From positions 3,493,801-3,557,800 of the forward strand of contig NC_135422.1 of assembly GCF_051991245.1 (NCBI RefSeq): DNA of 64,000 bases. Direction: 5' to 3'. The notes beneath the pieces are model-generated. The model saw only the letters and a program-made list of their open reading frames with translations, searched no databases and had not been told where the DNA came from. The first letter of the stretch is position 1, and each line of letters begins with the position of its first letter. The position numbers and the translations under genes were made by a program. This stretch comes from Festucalex cinctus. Lineage: Eukaryota > Chordata > Actinopteri > Syngnathiformes > Syngnathidae. This document shows positions 1-9,964 of the stretch, one piece after another.

Positions 1-492
1 TTTTTTTTTTTTTTTTTTTTTTTTTTAGGAGCTCAGAATTGTTCCTTTGGTAGTCTTACCGATTCAACGTCTTATCATCATTGCCTTTTTTTTTTTTTTT
101 TGTGTGTGTGTGAATCGATTTTTAAACATCCATTTTTAATGGAAAAATATTCAACAAAACGTCTGACTTCGGGTTAGGATTCACACCTTGAGCATGGAAG
201 AATGTTATATGAACGGAACATTAAGCCTTAATATTTTATTTTAATGCTGTTCAAACATGAAACAGATTACAACCTCTATAAGACTGAAATTTCAGATAAA
301 TAAATAATACATTTTCATATAAATCTTACACTCTACAAGCTTACTGATTAGTATTTTCTAAATTTGAATGAAAAAAAATCGCAACAATCGACTTATAAAT
401 TCGTATCGGGATTAATCGGTATCGAATCGAATCGTGACCTGTGAATCGTGATACGAATCGAATCGTCAGGTACTAGGCAATTCACACCCCTA
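1..492 (+). mobile_element. hAT-I non-autonomous DNA transposon, cut by window edge
   Basis: The right end reads ...GGCAATTCACACCCCTA at 475-492, the inverted form of the TAGGGGTGTGAATTGCC end seen in the copy at 53417-54003, to which the whole interval is similar in reverse orientation. It lacks the outer left terminus, which lies before base 1. The interior is A/T-rich with CGAATCGAATCG-type short repeats near the end. No transposase is visible, so it is non-autonomous. It sits against a TTAA-C remnant, so it probably inserted into that element. Confidence 0.8.
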
Positions 493-525
493 GTTATTAA
501 ACGTTTTTGGCGATCAAAGAGTTAA
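493..525 (+). mobile_element. TTAA-C (piggyBac-like MITE) right-end remnant
   Basis: The sequence ATTAAACGTTTTTGGCG followed by ATCAAAGAGTTAA matches the right ends of the TTAA-C copies at 16875-17114 and 52711-53195. Only this terminal piece is present; the rest would lie left of the hAT-I copy and outside the window. The closing TTAA is at 522-525. Confidence 0.7.
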
Positions 526-585
526 TCATGATTTCAATATCAATCAAAAATAGTCATGATAGTTATTGTTTCCATAAACCGCCCA
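522..585 (-). mobile_element. hAT-VIII end fragment
   Basis: TTAATCATGATTTCAATATC and the following ATAGTCATGATAGTTATTG resemble the end of the complete hAT-VIII at 38248-38865 (AATCGTGATTTCAATTAC ... AATCATGATAATTATT). The TTAA shared with the preceding TTAA-C remnant suggests that TTAA-C inserted here. Boundaries are approximate. Confidence 0.5.
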
Positions 586-1158
586 GTCCTTGTAGTGGCT
601 GAATAGATGAGTCCTTGTGCTGATGACCTCCGTTGTCATTTGCAAAATGTTAATCATGTTTCTTTGAGGACAGTTTTACACAGGGAGCCATTCTACAAGG
701 CGTTATTGCAAAACTTTTGACGATCATGATGCGCTTGTTCACATTGTTGCAGGTGTGAAGAGATTGCTGATGAAAGTGAAGAAAAAGGAGATATACTCAG
801 GTACCTCACCGACGTCCTCATTCGAATATACTTGCTTAAACGACCGCAGTGTAATTGCATGCAGGTCTTCCGTCCTGCAAACAAAACCTTTCTATTGTGC
901 TGCTGAGATGCGACACAATTTGTCTGCATCGCTTTGTTTGTTTATTGGAATTGCGGCTCTATTATCATCACAGCAACATCTGCCCCTGCAGAAAATGTTT
1001 TCCCTGCCGTCTTTGTGGATATGACTGAATTTCTGAACTGATGTCTACTAGCTCGGAGCATTAGTGCACGTGACACTGGCTGACAAAAAGGGTGCAGCAA
1101 CCTTGCTGAGGGAGCCTTGGAAAATTGCTGTGAATCGAGGTTTCATGTAATTGTAAAC
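586..1158. other. Unique-looking sequence, no feature recognised
   Basis: Mixed-composition DNA with short open frames on both strands (78-89 codons) that lack recognisable domains, splice context or repeats. Nothing here can be assigned. Confidence 0.5.
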
Positions 1159-2077
1159 CAGTGGGTGGTCTCCAAACGACGGCCCGGGGGCCGTTTGCGG
1201 CCCGCCGTCCATTTTTCAGTGGCCTGCCACGTATGCTAAAAATGGCATTTGACTCAGTTCGAATAAAATAAACAAAACAAAAATGTTTGGAGATGGTCAA
1301 AGTAAGAAGGGAGGGTATCGGAAAACAGGTGCTATTAAAGGTTATTTTAGTTAACTAAAACTAATAAAAAATTAAATAAAATTAAAAAAAACAATACTGT
1401 TACCAAAATAAAATACAAACAAAAATGCTTTTTAAAAAACAAAAACTAACTGAAGCTACATTTTTGTGTTTACAAAACTAGCTAAAACTAACTATAATTA
1501 CAGCAAACATGCCAATCGTTTTAGTCTTTGCTAATTAATTTAATGCATGAGCCTTTGGGGATGATTTTAAATGTGACTTTTAGTGGATTTATTTTTGATA
1601 TAAAGCGGAATAAGGACGTTTGAAAGTATTTCACACAGAAGTGACGTCATCTAGCAGCAGCCAATAGAAAAGCACCTTCAGACGACGTTGCGTCCATGGT
1701 ATTTTTTAAATATTGCGCACAAGTAATACATATTTAAAAAAACAAAAAACAAACTAATACTAATAATGAAACTAACAAACTAAACTAAAACTAAGCATTT
1801 TTAAAGAACTAAACTAATAAAAACTAACAGAACCACCCTGAAAACTAATAAAAATGAACTAAAATGAAAAATTCCAAAACTATAATAACCCAACTGTCAT
1901 ATTACAAATAAATTTGTTTATATACTGTAGCATTTTTCTAAATATGCAAAAGCACAAATAAATTATTTGTACAATTTTTAGGACTAAACACAATTTGTCT
2001 TCATAACATTATGTGGCCCTTTTGTCCTTCTGATTTTCTGTATGTGGCCCTCAAATGAAAAAGTTTGGACACCCCTG
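1159..2077 (-). mobile_element. hAT-III non-autonomous element, full length
   Basis: It starts CAGTGGGTGGTCTCCAAAC and ends GTTTGGACACCCCTG. Interior landmarks shared with the copies at 32577 and 52012 include GGCCCGGGGGCCGTTTGCGG near one end, a long TTAGTTTTAGTT-type region in the middle and CCCTCAAATGAAAAAGTTTG near the other. Flanks (TTGTAAAC / TAATGTAAAC) are similar but not an exact 8-bp duplication. No coding capacity. Confidence 0.8.
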
Positions 2078-3265
2078 TAATGTAAACTGTTGAATTGAAC
2101 TTTTTTTTTTTTTAAATAATGGCACTCTTGCACCTGAATAATCCTCATATCCAAAGATGCTAGGGCTGTCAGTTTTTCAGATCGCAAACATGGTTCGAGG
2201 AATCATTCCTGGATTTAGGAAAAGATGGTGAAATAGGGAGTCAGACGAGCGTCCTCAATAAATGACATGCGTTGGAAAATGTAAGAAATGATTGAAATAG
2301 GCCAGTAAATGATATGACAACAAAAGAAGAAGAAGAGCAAGTAAGATGAGAGCAGACTTGAAATGTCATTGCTGCAAAAAAAGATTGTTTTTTGCTGCTG
2401 GGTTATTTGATTAACTCGGTGTGCAAAATGTCCCTTTTGCACAGGCTCTTCAATTGAATAAAGGGCGCCCTCTCCTGGGCTGTTTTTTGAGCACCTATAC
2501 AAATATATCACTTCGGGGGGGGAGGAGAAAAGAAGCTGCATTGCTCGCCATCTCTAATTCTCATCTGTTTGTCATATTCATAAGCTTGTGCGCAGCAACT
2601 GTGGTGATTAGGCTTATCATCATCATACAGTCTCTGTTATCATTGTGGATGTCCCTCCACTTCCAATATATATTCCTCCTTTGCTCCTCTGGTGAGTACT
2701 CAGCATTTCTGTGCAGGCAATTTAGGATATTTCTATTTATAGACATTAATTACCGCATCCGTATTTCATCATTCTGTTGCCATTTGTCCATGCTGACTAT
2801 CTGTCATTGTCCTTGACTATTTTGCATTTTCTTACATATTAAGGGTGTAAGTACTTTTTTAAATAGTGTTTTATAATGTTCCGCCATTTTAGGGGATGTG
2901 TGTGTATGTGATACAGTAAACCTCCATGATCATTGTAGACCATTTGGATTTACGTGAATTTTTTTTTCTAGATAAAACGCATATCAAATAGGCATGTAAA
3001 CTCCATACCGCAATGTTTCCTCTCCCAGCCTTCATCTTGACTTTGAGGCCATCCTTATCGATGCTTTGCATGTTGCGTCTGCGTTTGCTCATCCCACTCG
3101 GTAAATTCCACTGACACAAGATTGAATTCAGCAGCCTCTCCATTAGCAGCTGTAATTAATGGCCACTTCCATGTCTCGGTGTGTTCAACCTGCTTTTTTT
3201 GTGTGCACTCTGCTCACTTTACATGACTACCCATTAGTCTAGTTTTAATTAAGATTACTTTTAGT
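2078..3265. other. Unique-looking sequence with a 131-codon open frame of no known type
   Basis: Largely non-repetitive. The longest open frame (2421-2816, plus strand) has hydrophobic composition typical of translated T-rich DNA and no motif. A fragment TAGGGCTGTCAG at about 2162 resembles a hAT terminus but cannot be extended. Confidence 0.4.
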
Positions 3266-3530
3266 TAGGGATGTTCAATTCCGCTTTTGTTATTGTTGTT
3301 CAGACCAGTACGAGTACTCAACTCTGATACCACTAGTACTTTGGATACATAAAATTTCCAAAAATACATTGACAGATAATTTTAAACAAAGACCTATATA
3401 TATCCCAATAAAGCATTTTTCCTTAAAATTGCATGAAATTAATGGAATTTGTTGTGATGTTTACCTATTTCATACATTTACAGAAATTTCATCTTAATGG
3501 TCATCTGTCCGACATGTACAGTATGCCTTT
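3266..3530 (+). mobile_element. hAT-like element, left end only
   Basis: It starts TAGGGATGTTCAATTCCGC and contains ATATCCCAATAAAGCATTTT and CCTTAAAATTGCATGAA, which recur at 55537-55590. The matching right end is not found in place, so this copy is broken. The two window copies define a family with 'rival' termini (TAGGGATGTTC... and ...GGTATCGGTACAAGCCCATCC). Confidence 0.5.
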
Positions 3531-3899
3531 AGTTCACATTCCCAAACATAACAAAAAAAAGTGACCAACACTGTTTGTCCATTTAGCATTTTTTTTTTTT
3601 TTTTAATTTACCAATCTTCGTGCAAAAGATAACTGGGGAAATGGGAAAAAAAAAAAAAAGTTTTATTTTTGAGACGTTATGTGTCTGTAGCTTGATATTT
3701 TGATTATTTTAACATCAAACAGGGAAAAAAAAACAGAACAAAATAGACAAAATGACTACAAATGTCCATTAGTGAAGATGGGTTTTTTTTTAAGTGTCTT
3801 TTTGTTTTTTTGGTTTTTTTTGTTTAAACATTTATTAATTTTGTTTTGTAAGTGCCTTTTCCCACAAAAACAGCATGTGGGCTACAACTGCCTTTTCCC

Positions 3900-4017
3900 C
3901 TTCTTCTTCATTTCTAATGTAAATAAAATCGATTTTTGGATGTTAAATATTGATTCATTCGATTAATAAATGAGAATCTCGATTCTTTTATGAATCATTT
4001 TTTTTGGCACACCCCTA
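3900..4017 (+). mobile_element. hAT-like element, right end
   Basis: The sequence GAGAATCTCGATTC followed by TTTTTTGGCACACCCCTA at the 3' border is a typical hAT inverted terminus (TAGGGGTGTGCC on the other strand). The left end was not located; the T-rich stretch 3590-3850 may be its interior. Confidence 0.45.
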
Positions 4018-4722
4018 CTATACACGCCTTCACATTTGGTATCATTGAAAAGCCCTAAATGTCATCTCGACTGACCAAAAGGACTTCATTTAGTAGTATG
4101 GAGTGGGTGGGAGAGATTCTATTGGTACTTTTTTTTTTCTGGCTCCCATTATTACAGGCAAACCTTATGACATAGCCAGTTAGTATCGAGGCAAGAACCG
4201 CACATACCACAATATGTACAATATAAATAAATAAAAAAAATATATATATATATATAAACTGCGTCATAGGCCTAAAGGTTTACAGACAGACAAGTATCAC
4301 TGCATGATGTGGGGAAAAAAAGGAGTCGGACTGAAGCTGTTAAATTCAAATTGAGCAGATTTGTAGTCGATTGCGTGGAACGTGCACGCGAGTTGGTGGC
4401 CCTCACAAGCTCCTTGTCACAACTCCTTTACTTCCATTGAATTCTCAAGTGCGGCGGTTGATAATGAGTGTTGCACTCATCTCTCCTGCTCAGGCCTTGC
4501 GCCCTGCTCTCTTTCCCCCACCCTCTCCCTTGAGAGCCCTCCAGTGCAATCAAAGCAGATCCATTCAACTGTTACAAGCGAGCGTAGCTTTGCAACACGC
4601 CTCCGTCTCGCTGTGACTGATCTGCTGCACAGCCGCACCCGCATTTGGCTTTTGCTCTTGGTGCAGCCAATTAACATGCACACTCGAGAGTTGGATCATA
4701 TCGGGCCCATTGAGTGGGAAAG
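4018..4722. other. Unique sequence, moderately GC-rich at 4380-4690
   Basis: Open frames on both strands at 4371-4792 overlap one another and have no recognisable domain. An AT dinucleotide run lies near 4240-4256. No promoter or exon can be supported. Confidence 0.4.
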
Positions 4723-5045
4723 ACAACATCCATCCATCCATTTTCTTGACCGCTTATTCCTGGAGCCTATCTCAGCCGGCTTTGGGCAGTAGGCGGGGGA
4801 ACACCATGAACCGGTTGCCAGCCAATCGCAGGGCACACAGAGACGAACAACCATCCACACGCACAAACACACCTAGGGACGATTCGGAGCGCCCAATTAA
4901 CCTGCCATGCATGTCTTTGGAATGTGCGAGGAGACCGGAGTACCCGGAGAAGACCCACGCGGGCACGGGGAGAACATGCAAACTCCACCCAGAGCCTGGA
5001 CTCGAACCCGAGTCCTCAGAACTGGGAGGCGGACGTGCTAACCAG

Positions 5046-5933
5046 TAGGGCTATGTATTGCCGCCAACGTATTACGATATATATGTATCACACATAAGAC
5101 ACATTTTATTTCATTTTTTTTAAACAAAATATAGGAAAATTGGTACACTGATACATGTGCCATGTTAAGTTTATAAGTAAATAAATGTTGATATTCTTCC
5201 TCTGCTTTAATTTTTCTTAGCAAGACACAATCACTGCTGAGCTATTTTTGCATTAACTCATTTGCTCCCAATAACGTGTAAATACGTTTTTTTATGTTGT
5301 AAGTGTCCCAAAGACGTATTTATATGTTTTTTTTGTTTTTGTTTTTTATGCTAGAGCATACAGAAGGCTTTGATGCAGCCTCTCAACTGCAAAGAACGGT
5401 TGCAGAAATGGTAGTTATTACACAAACGGCCTGCAGGTGGCAGCAGAGCAAAGGAGATCAACCAGGGCCATGTAGAAAAAAAAAGCTAAATTACTTACAA
5501 TTTTAAATAGATTTGTGAAAACTGATGAAACTTAGCTCTCTTCTAATGCTAATCGCTACAAAACGGAAACAGATAGAAACATACTTTTTTTTCCTGATGA
5601 AAGAAATGACTTTAATCTTTCTTTTGCTTTTATAGCAATTGAACACAATATTCTGTGGGCCTTGCAAAATCAGTCAAAATCCAGTAAAACAGCCGGGAGC
5701 GAACGGGATTGCGAAATGTGAAAATGGCGGCGAGTGAATGAGTTAATTGAAGGCAATTAACTTCAAAGACGCTGCTAGTTTTTATTTTTTAGGTACAACG
5801 CAAGCCGCAAAGGCAAACTGCCTATTTAAAGTTAACGAGCAATATCGATTCTGACGCCTGCGTATCGATACGTGTATTGTAATGAGGCCCGCAACGATAT
5901 ATTGCCGTCTCGATATTTTTGAGCACACCCCTA
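5046..5933 (+). mobile_element. hAT-II element with perfect 8-bp TSD, itself carrying TTAA-A
   Basis: Begins TAGGGCTATGTATTGCCGCC and ends GAGCACACCCCTA. Flanked by exact 8-bp duplications CTAACCAG at 5038-5045 and 5934-5941, as expected for hAT transposases. Excluding the nested TTAA-A at 5253-5746 it is about 400 bp, close to the 444-bp copy at 46987-47430. No coding sequence. Confidence 0.92.
5253..5746 (+). mobile_element. TTAA-A piggyBac-like MITE nested in hAT-II
   Basis: Exact TTAA at both borders; terminal repeats AACTCATTTGCTCCCA and GGCGAGTGAATGAG. The uninterrupted hAT-II copy reads GCATGAATTGAAGG at the equivalent place (about 47234-47247) against GCA-TTAA...TTAA-TTGAAGG here, giving a paralogous empty site with one substitution. 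It carries a decayed CTCF-like motif (CCTGCAGGTGGCAG, one mismatch) near 5435. The open frame at 5303-5506 is a repeat by-product. Confidence 0.92.
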
Positions 5934-5968
5934 CTAACCAGCCAACCACCGTGCCGCCAGGAAAGCCC

Positions 5969-6494
5969 ACATATTCTTCCCAAAAGAGTAAAGGTACAAC
6001 CACCCGAATGCACCAGGATAGTTGCCTTCAAGACTGTCGGCAATTTGTCCTGCTATCGATCCGGACGAAGAAAAGCAACCAGCTCGGGCAGCCAAACAGC
6101 TGTGTGCAGTTAAAATGACGCCATAGTGTTCAGTTGATGTCCTCTGCAGTGTTACCTGCCCAGGAAAGTAAAAAAAAAAAATGTGAGTGTAATTCTTCTT
6201 GTATGTCCCAGAGGGACTCTTGTCAGCGAAATACAACATACCTGGCGGGGTGACACCTGCTGCGTGCGCTTTGTGTGCCTCAGCTTGTCGCTTGGGATGA
6301 AGCCTTGATTTACCGTCGTCACTCTCGAGCTTTGTTTGTGATAAATGGAGGTGGAAGGCAGCGAGAGAAAATTGACTCGTATCTGTTTGACAAATTTGCA
6401 ATTGTCTGCTTCTTTCTGTCCCTTTCTGTATCGTTAACTTGTTTTACTTACAGTTCAATGGTATGCTCATCAATTCACAGTACACTGTTGATAC
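5969..6494. other. Unique sequence
   Basis: No repeat or gene recognised. The open frame on the minus strand at 5934-6401 (155 codons) runs across the SINE/hAT border and has no domain, so it is taken as chance. Confidence 0.4.
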
Positions 6495-6735
6495 CAGGGG
6501 TGTCAAAATCATATTAGCTCAGGGGGCCCGCATGGAGGAAGATGTACGACCAAGTGGGCCGCATCCATAAAATAAAGTTATATAACTTAAAAACTAGTCA
6601 ATTATATTCAGATTTTCACTATTTGTGGGCCATCCCTAAATTACGGAGCTCGACTGGAAGCATATTGTTCCAAAAAAAAGAAATGGAACATAGCAACACT
6701 TTGCCTGGATGAGTTTCGGAAGTAATAAATGTAGT
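6495..6735 (+). mobile_element. hAT-IV element, 3' truncated
   Basis: Starts CAGGGGTGTCAAAATCATAT and continues GGCCCGCATGGAGGAAGATG, AAGTGGGCCGCATCC and CCCTAAATTACGGAGCTC, matching 9965-10663. Similarity stops near 6735, before the GGGCCGGATTAAACCC region, so the right half is missing. The TATATAACTTAAAAAC stretch at about 6580 is the uninterrupted form of the site occupied by TTAA-C at 16875. Confidence 0.75.
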
Positions 6736-7189
6736 TTTTTTTCGGTCTATCCCTAATTTTTACAACTCCATTCAGCGCTACTGTAATGTATTGAATGTAA
6801 ATGATTTGGTTCACAACTTTAAGGGTCATCCAAACAAGCCTTCCAATTAATCACCACGAAAACCCTCCCTGATAACTGTTTAACATTCCTTTGACGCGTC
6901 GTCAACTCATAATCAACATGAATGGACATCTTTCTTTCAAGGACACAGAAAATGAGGCAATCAACTCTGGTTATTCTTTCAATTCACCACTGAGTCAACT
7001 GTTTTTGTTCTTGAGCATATTTACAAGATCATGCAAATCATTCCTTATTCTTGCTCGTCAAACAAAAATATGACATTTTTTCAGGTGTCGCAAACTAACT
7101 TAAAAAAAGCCTTTGCAAATCAATTTGATAGCAAAGGTTGAGTCAATTGCATTTTTTTCTTTCAGGTACATAGAAGCTTCATAAAAAGG
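6736..7189. other. Unique sequence
   Basis: A/T-rich, no repeat family or exon recognised. Confidence 0.4.
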
Positions 7190-7190
7190 T

Positions 7191-7859
7191 ACGGCGGCGT
7201 ATTAGGGACACGTACAAATTATATATATTTTTTTTAGAGGGCAGGGGCAATATGACGAGAAAAAAAGTGGCAAATTTGCCACTTTTTAATATGACGAGAA
7301 AAAAGTGGCAAATTTGCCACTTTTTAATATGACGAGAAAAAAAGTGGCAAATTTTAATAAAGCAATTAATATCTCCTTGTTTGAAAACACGAACGAAAAG
7401 TACATTTTAAGAAGTGCTTCCTCCGTAGACATTTTGCAAACTGTGGCTTGTGCAGCGTGACATATGCGTTTCTTTTCTGCCGAGACAAACAGCCGCGTGG
7501 CGAGAAAAAAAAGTGGCAAATTTTCCACTTTTTTTTCTCATCATATTACCAAGTGGCAAATTTGACACATTTTTTTTCTCGTAACTTTAAAAAGTGGCAA
7601 ATTTGCCACTTTTTTCTCATCATATTCGTCACTTTAAAAAGTGGCAAATTTGCCACTTTTTTTTCTCTCGTCACTTTAAAAAGTGGCAAATTTGCCACTT
7701 TTTTTTCTCATCATATTAAAAAGTGGCAAATTTGCCACTTTTTTTTCTCTCGTCACTTTAAAAAGTGGCAAATTTGCCACTTTTTTTTTCTCGTCATATT
7801 GACCCCACCCTCTAAAAAATATATATATATAGTTGTACGTGGCCCTAATATGCCGTCGT
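7191..7859 (+). mobile_element. MITE with long inverted ends and an internal palindromic minisatellite
   Basis: Ends are inverted copies: ACGGCGGCGTATTAGGG on the left and CCCTAATATGCCGTCGT on the right, flanked on both sides by AAAAAGG. Just inside, GAGGGCAGGGGCAATATGACGAG is mirrored by CTCGTCATATTGACCCCACCCTC. Between them lies an array of GTGGCAAATTTGCCAC palindromes, interrupted by about 140 bp of unrelated DNA (7358-7500). An end fragment of the same family occurs at 12712-12735. Confidence 0.8.
7260..7790. repeat. Palindromic minisatellite, about ten ~40-47-bp units
   Basis: Each unit holds the 16-base palindrome GTGGCAAATTTGCCAC, usually extended by A and T runs to a longer perfect hairpin. 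Palindromes begin near 7269, 7306, 7345 (half), 7513, 7553, 7594, 7641, 7683, 7723 and 7765. Units 4 and 5 carry substitutions (TTTTCCAC, TTTGACAC). Spacers alternate between CTCGTCACTTTAAA and CTCATCATATTAAA. Translation gives a repetitive KSGKFATF-type frame that is not a gene. Confidence 0.9.
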
Positions 7860-8507
7860 AAAAAGGAGATTAAATACTCTGTAAAGTTGTTTTGTGACTT
7901 GTTTTTAAAATACATTAAAGGTGTAGTCCGAAGGGTTTGTTTTGGCCTGCCTGGGATGTTTCTGGGTGTTTACATGACATGACCAACTTCAATAAATTGA
8001 CCTTTGACTCACTGAAAAAAAATAAATAAATCTCCGTGGCCCTTATATTTGAGCACCCCTGGTCTATAATACGGCACTATTTCATCATTAGCTTTTCCTT
8101 CAGATTTTGCACAAATATTCTTTCACTGCAGGCCATGCATTACTCTCTATTCATGAAGGTAATGCATGGCCTATTTAATTTTCTGCACCAGCAACCCATT
8201 CATTTCCCTATTAGTTTAACTGGAGCCCGCTTTCATTCAAGGTGACATCTTATCTCCCCCTTCAGTCTGCATCATCCAGATTACGCGAGCCTCAACCACG
8301 AGAGTCTGAACTTGATGCGAAACAAAATCAAGTTTGCAGCCCTACTTCATTTTAAGCGAGGGGTCACAACAGTTGCTCAGTGATCCACAGCTAAAAATGC
8401 GTCTTCCGTTGTCGTGGATTGCTCAACATCGTTTCACCATCTTGCGGCCCTGCAGACGCCGTCACTGGAGGTGGGAGACAATTCAAATGTGTCACAGGCA
8501 ACTAACT
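7860..8507. other. Unique sequence
   Basis: Contains GAGCACCCCTGG near 8050, which could be a hAT terminus, but no partner end. ORFs of 69-106 codons at 8036-8654 have no domain. Confidence 0.4.
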
Positions 8508-9057
8508 ACTACAGCTTCAATTTTTATCATACCTCTCATTATGGACACGCTGGCGACATTTAAGGGACAAAACACCACAAATGTCCAAAAATATTCACCA
8601 AAAACCAACAAAAACACATTTTCTCATTCTAATTGCTGTAGTAGCTTGCAATAGTGTGCAACTAACAACTACAGCTCAAATTTTTATCATACGTCTCATT
8701 TTGGACACGCTTTGGACATTTAAGGGACAAAAAAATCACCATAAATGTTCAAAAATATTCACCAAAAATCAACAAAAACACATTTTCTCATTCTGATTGC
8801 TGTAGTAGCTTGCAATAGTGTGCAACTAACTACTACAGCTCAAATTTTTTATCATACCTCTCATTATGGACACGCTGGCGACATTTAAGGGACAAAAAAA
8901 AAAAAACACCATAAATGTCCAAAAATATTCACCAAAAATCAACAAAAACACATTTTCTCATTTTGATTGCTGTAGTAGTTTGCAACGGTATGCAACTAGC
9001 TACTACAGCTTAAATTTTTATCATACCTCTCATTATGGACACGCTGGCGACATTTAA
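8508..9057 (+). repeat. Tandem repeat, about 150-170-bp unit, ~3.3 copies
   Basis: The landmark ACTAACTACTACAGCT (with variants) recurs at about 8511, 8661, 8825 and 8995. Each unit also contains TCATACCTCTCATTATGGAC, ACATTTAAGGGACAAAA, ATATTCACCAAAAA and TGCTGTAGTAGCTTGCAA. The array ends within a unit at ACGCTGGCGACATTTA. Period differences come from A-run length changes and small deletions. Overlapping ORFs are by-products. Confidence 0.88.
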
Positions 9058-9348
9058 CAGTAAATTCACATCACTTTCTCTGCCCCTGAAGCTTCTGTGA
9101 GACTGTACTGCCATATGGGAGCAAACCAAGGACCCATAAAGTATTCAATCTGTGTGCCATCACAATGCATCAGCCTGCTGTCCGGGCTCAGCTACCAATC
9201 ACACCAGCAGACTGTTTAGGTGAGGTTTTAGCAGCCTGCCCAAACACTACAAGGTCAATACTCACAGAATGGGAGGCTGAATTTAAACACGCTCCCAGTT
9301 CACAGTTTGTGAACAGCCAGACCCTGCATTCAAGTTGTTCCAATCATA
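9058..9348. other. Unique sequence
   Basis: No repeat or exon signal recognised. Confidence 0.4.
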
Positions 9349-9842
9349 TTAACTCATTCACTCCCAGCCATTTTCGTGAAGCAACCCTCTTTGCTTCCGG
9401 CTGTTTTGTTGGATTTTGACTGATTTTGCAAGGCCCACAGAATATTCTTTTCTATTGCTATAAAAACATGGAACACACCAAAAGAAAGATTAGAGTCCCT
9501 GTTTTCATCAGGAAAAAAAGTACATTTGTATCTGTTTCCGTTTTGCAGCAATTAGCATTAGAATATAGCTAGGGTTCGTCCATATTCACATTCCTGGTAA
9601 AAACTGACAAAAAGAGCTTGCTGCAACATGGCCCTGGCTGAGCTCTTATTCTCTGCTGCCACCTGTTTTCCCACAATAACAACAATTGCTTTAAGCCACC
9701 TCTTCATGTCAGAAGCTGCATCAAAGCCTTCTGTATGCTCTTGCATTTAAAAACATATAAAACGTGTAAACACGTTTTTGGGGAGGGAAGGACAAAGTGT
9801 TGAAAAACGTTTTTTACACGTTTTTGGCATTGAATGAGTTAA
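9349..9842 (-). mobile_element. TTAA-A piggyBac-like MITE
   Basis: TTAA at both borders (9349-9352, 9839-9842), ends AACTCATTCACTCCCAGCC and GGCATTGAATGAG. The CTCF-like site is decayed here (CTGCCACCTGTTTTCC at about 9657). Confidence 0.9.
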
Positions 9843-9964
9843 GGTTAGCAGTCCTTTCTTGGTCATATACATGATCTTATTCATAATTCATAGTGTTCTG
9901 AGCAGACATTATTTATTTAAAGGACACAATAGTGGATAATGATTGATTGATAAATCTATTAAAA

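Larger units (their letters stand above)
4723..5968 (-). mobile_element. SINE-S, tRNA-headed retroposon, split by hAT-II
   Basis: Minus-strand SINE. Its (ATGG)n tail lies at 4723-4742 as CATCCATCCATCC, and its head ends near 5968. The head has a perfect RNA polymerase III B box on the minus strand (GGTTCGAGTCC, about 5003-5013) and an A-box-like CTGGTTAGCACG. The body carries CATGCATGTCTTTGGAATG and GGAGAACATGCAAACTCC, shared with the copy at 10686-11016. A hAT-II insertion at 5046-5933 interrupts the A box. Flanks GGAAAGACAAC and GGAAAGCCCAC may be a decayed target duplication. Confidence 0.85.

Noticed and set aside
2421..2816. 131-codon plus-strand frame with hydrophobic stretches
   Set aside because: Hydrophobicity follows from T-rich DNA; no signal peptide-like start context, domain or homologous partner is recognisable.
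5000..5045. Possible tRNA gene on the minus strand (GGTTCGAGTCC B box)
   Set aside because: It continues into the SINE body without an acceptor stem or cloverleaf closure, so it is a tRNA-derived SINE head.
4767..5048. Overlapping frames such as MEFACSPRARVGLLRVLRS at 4767-4988 and 10743-10989
   Set aside because: These are translations of the SINE-S body, which is an RNA polymerase III type retroposon without protein.
7448..7861. 137-codon frame with repeated KSGKFATF/KKWQICHFF blocks
   Set aside because: It is the translation of the palindromic minisatellite, whose unit length happens to preserve frame over part of the array.
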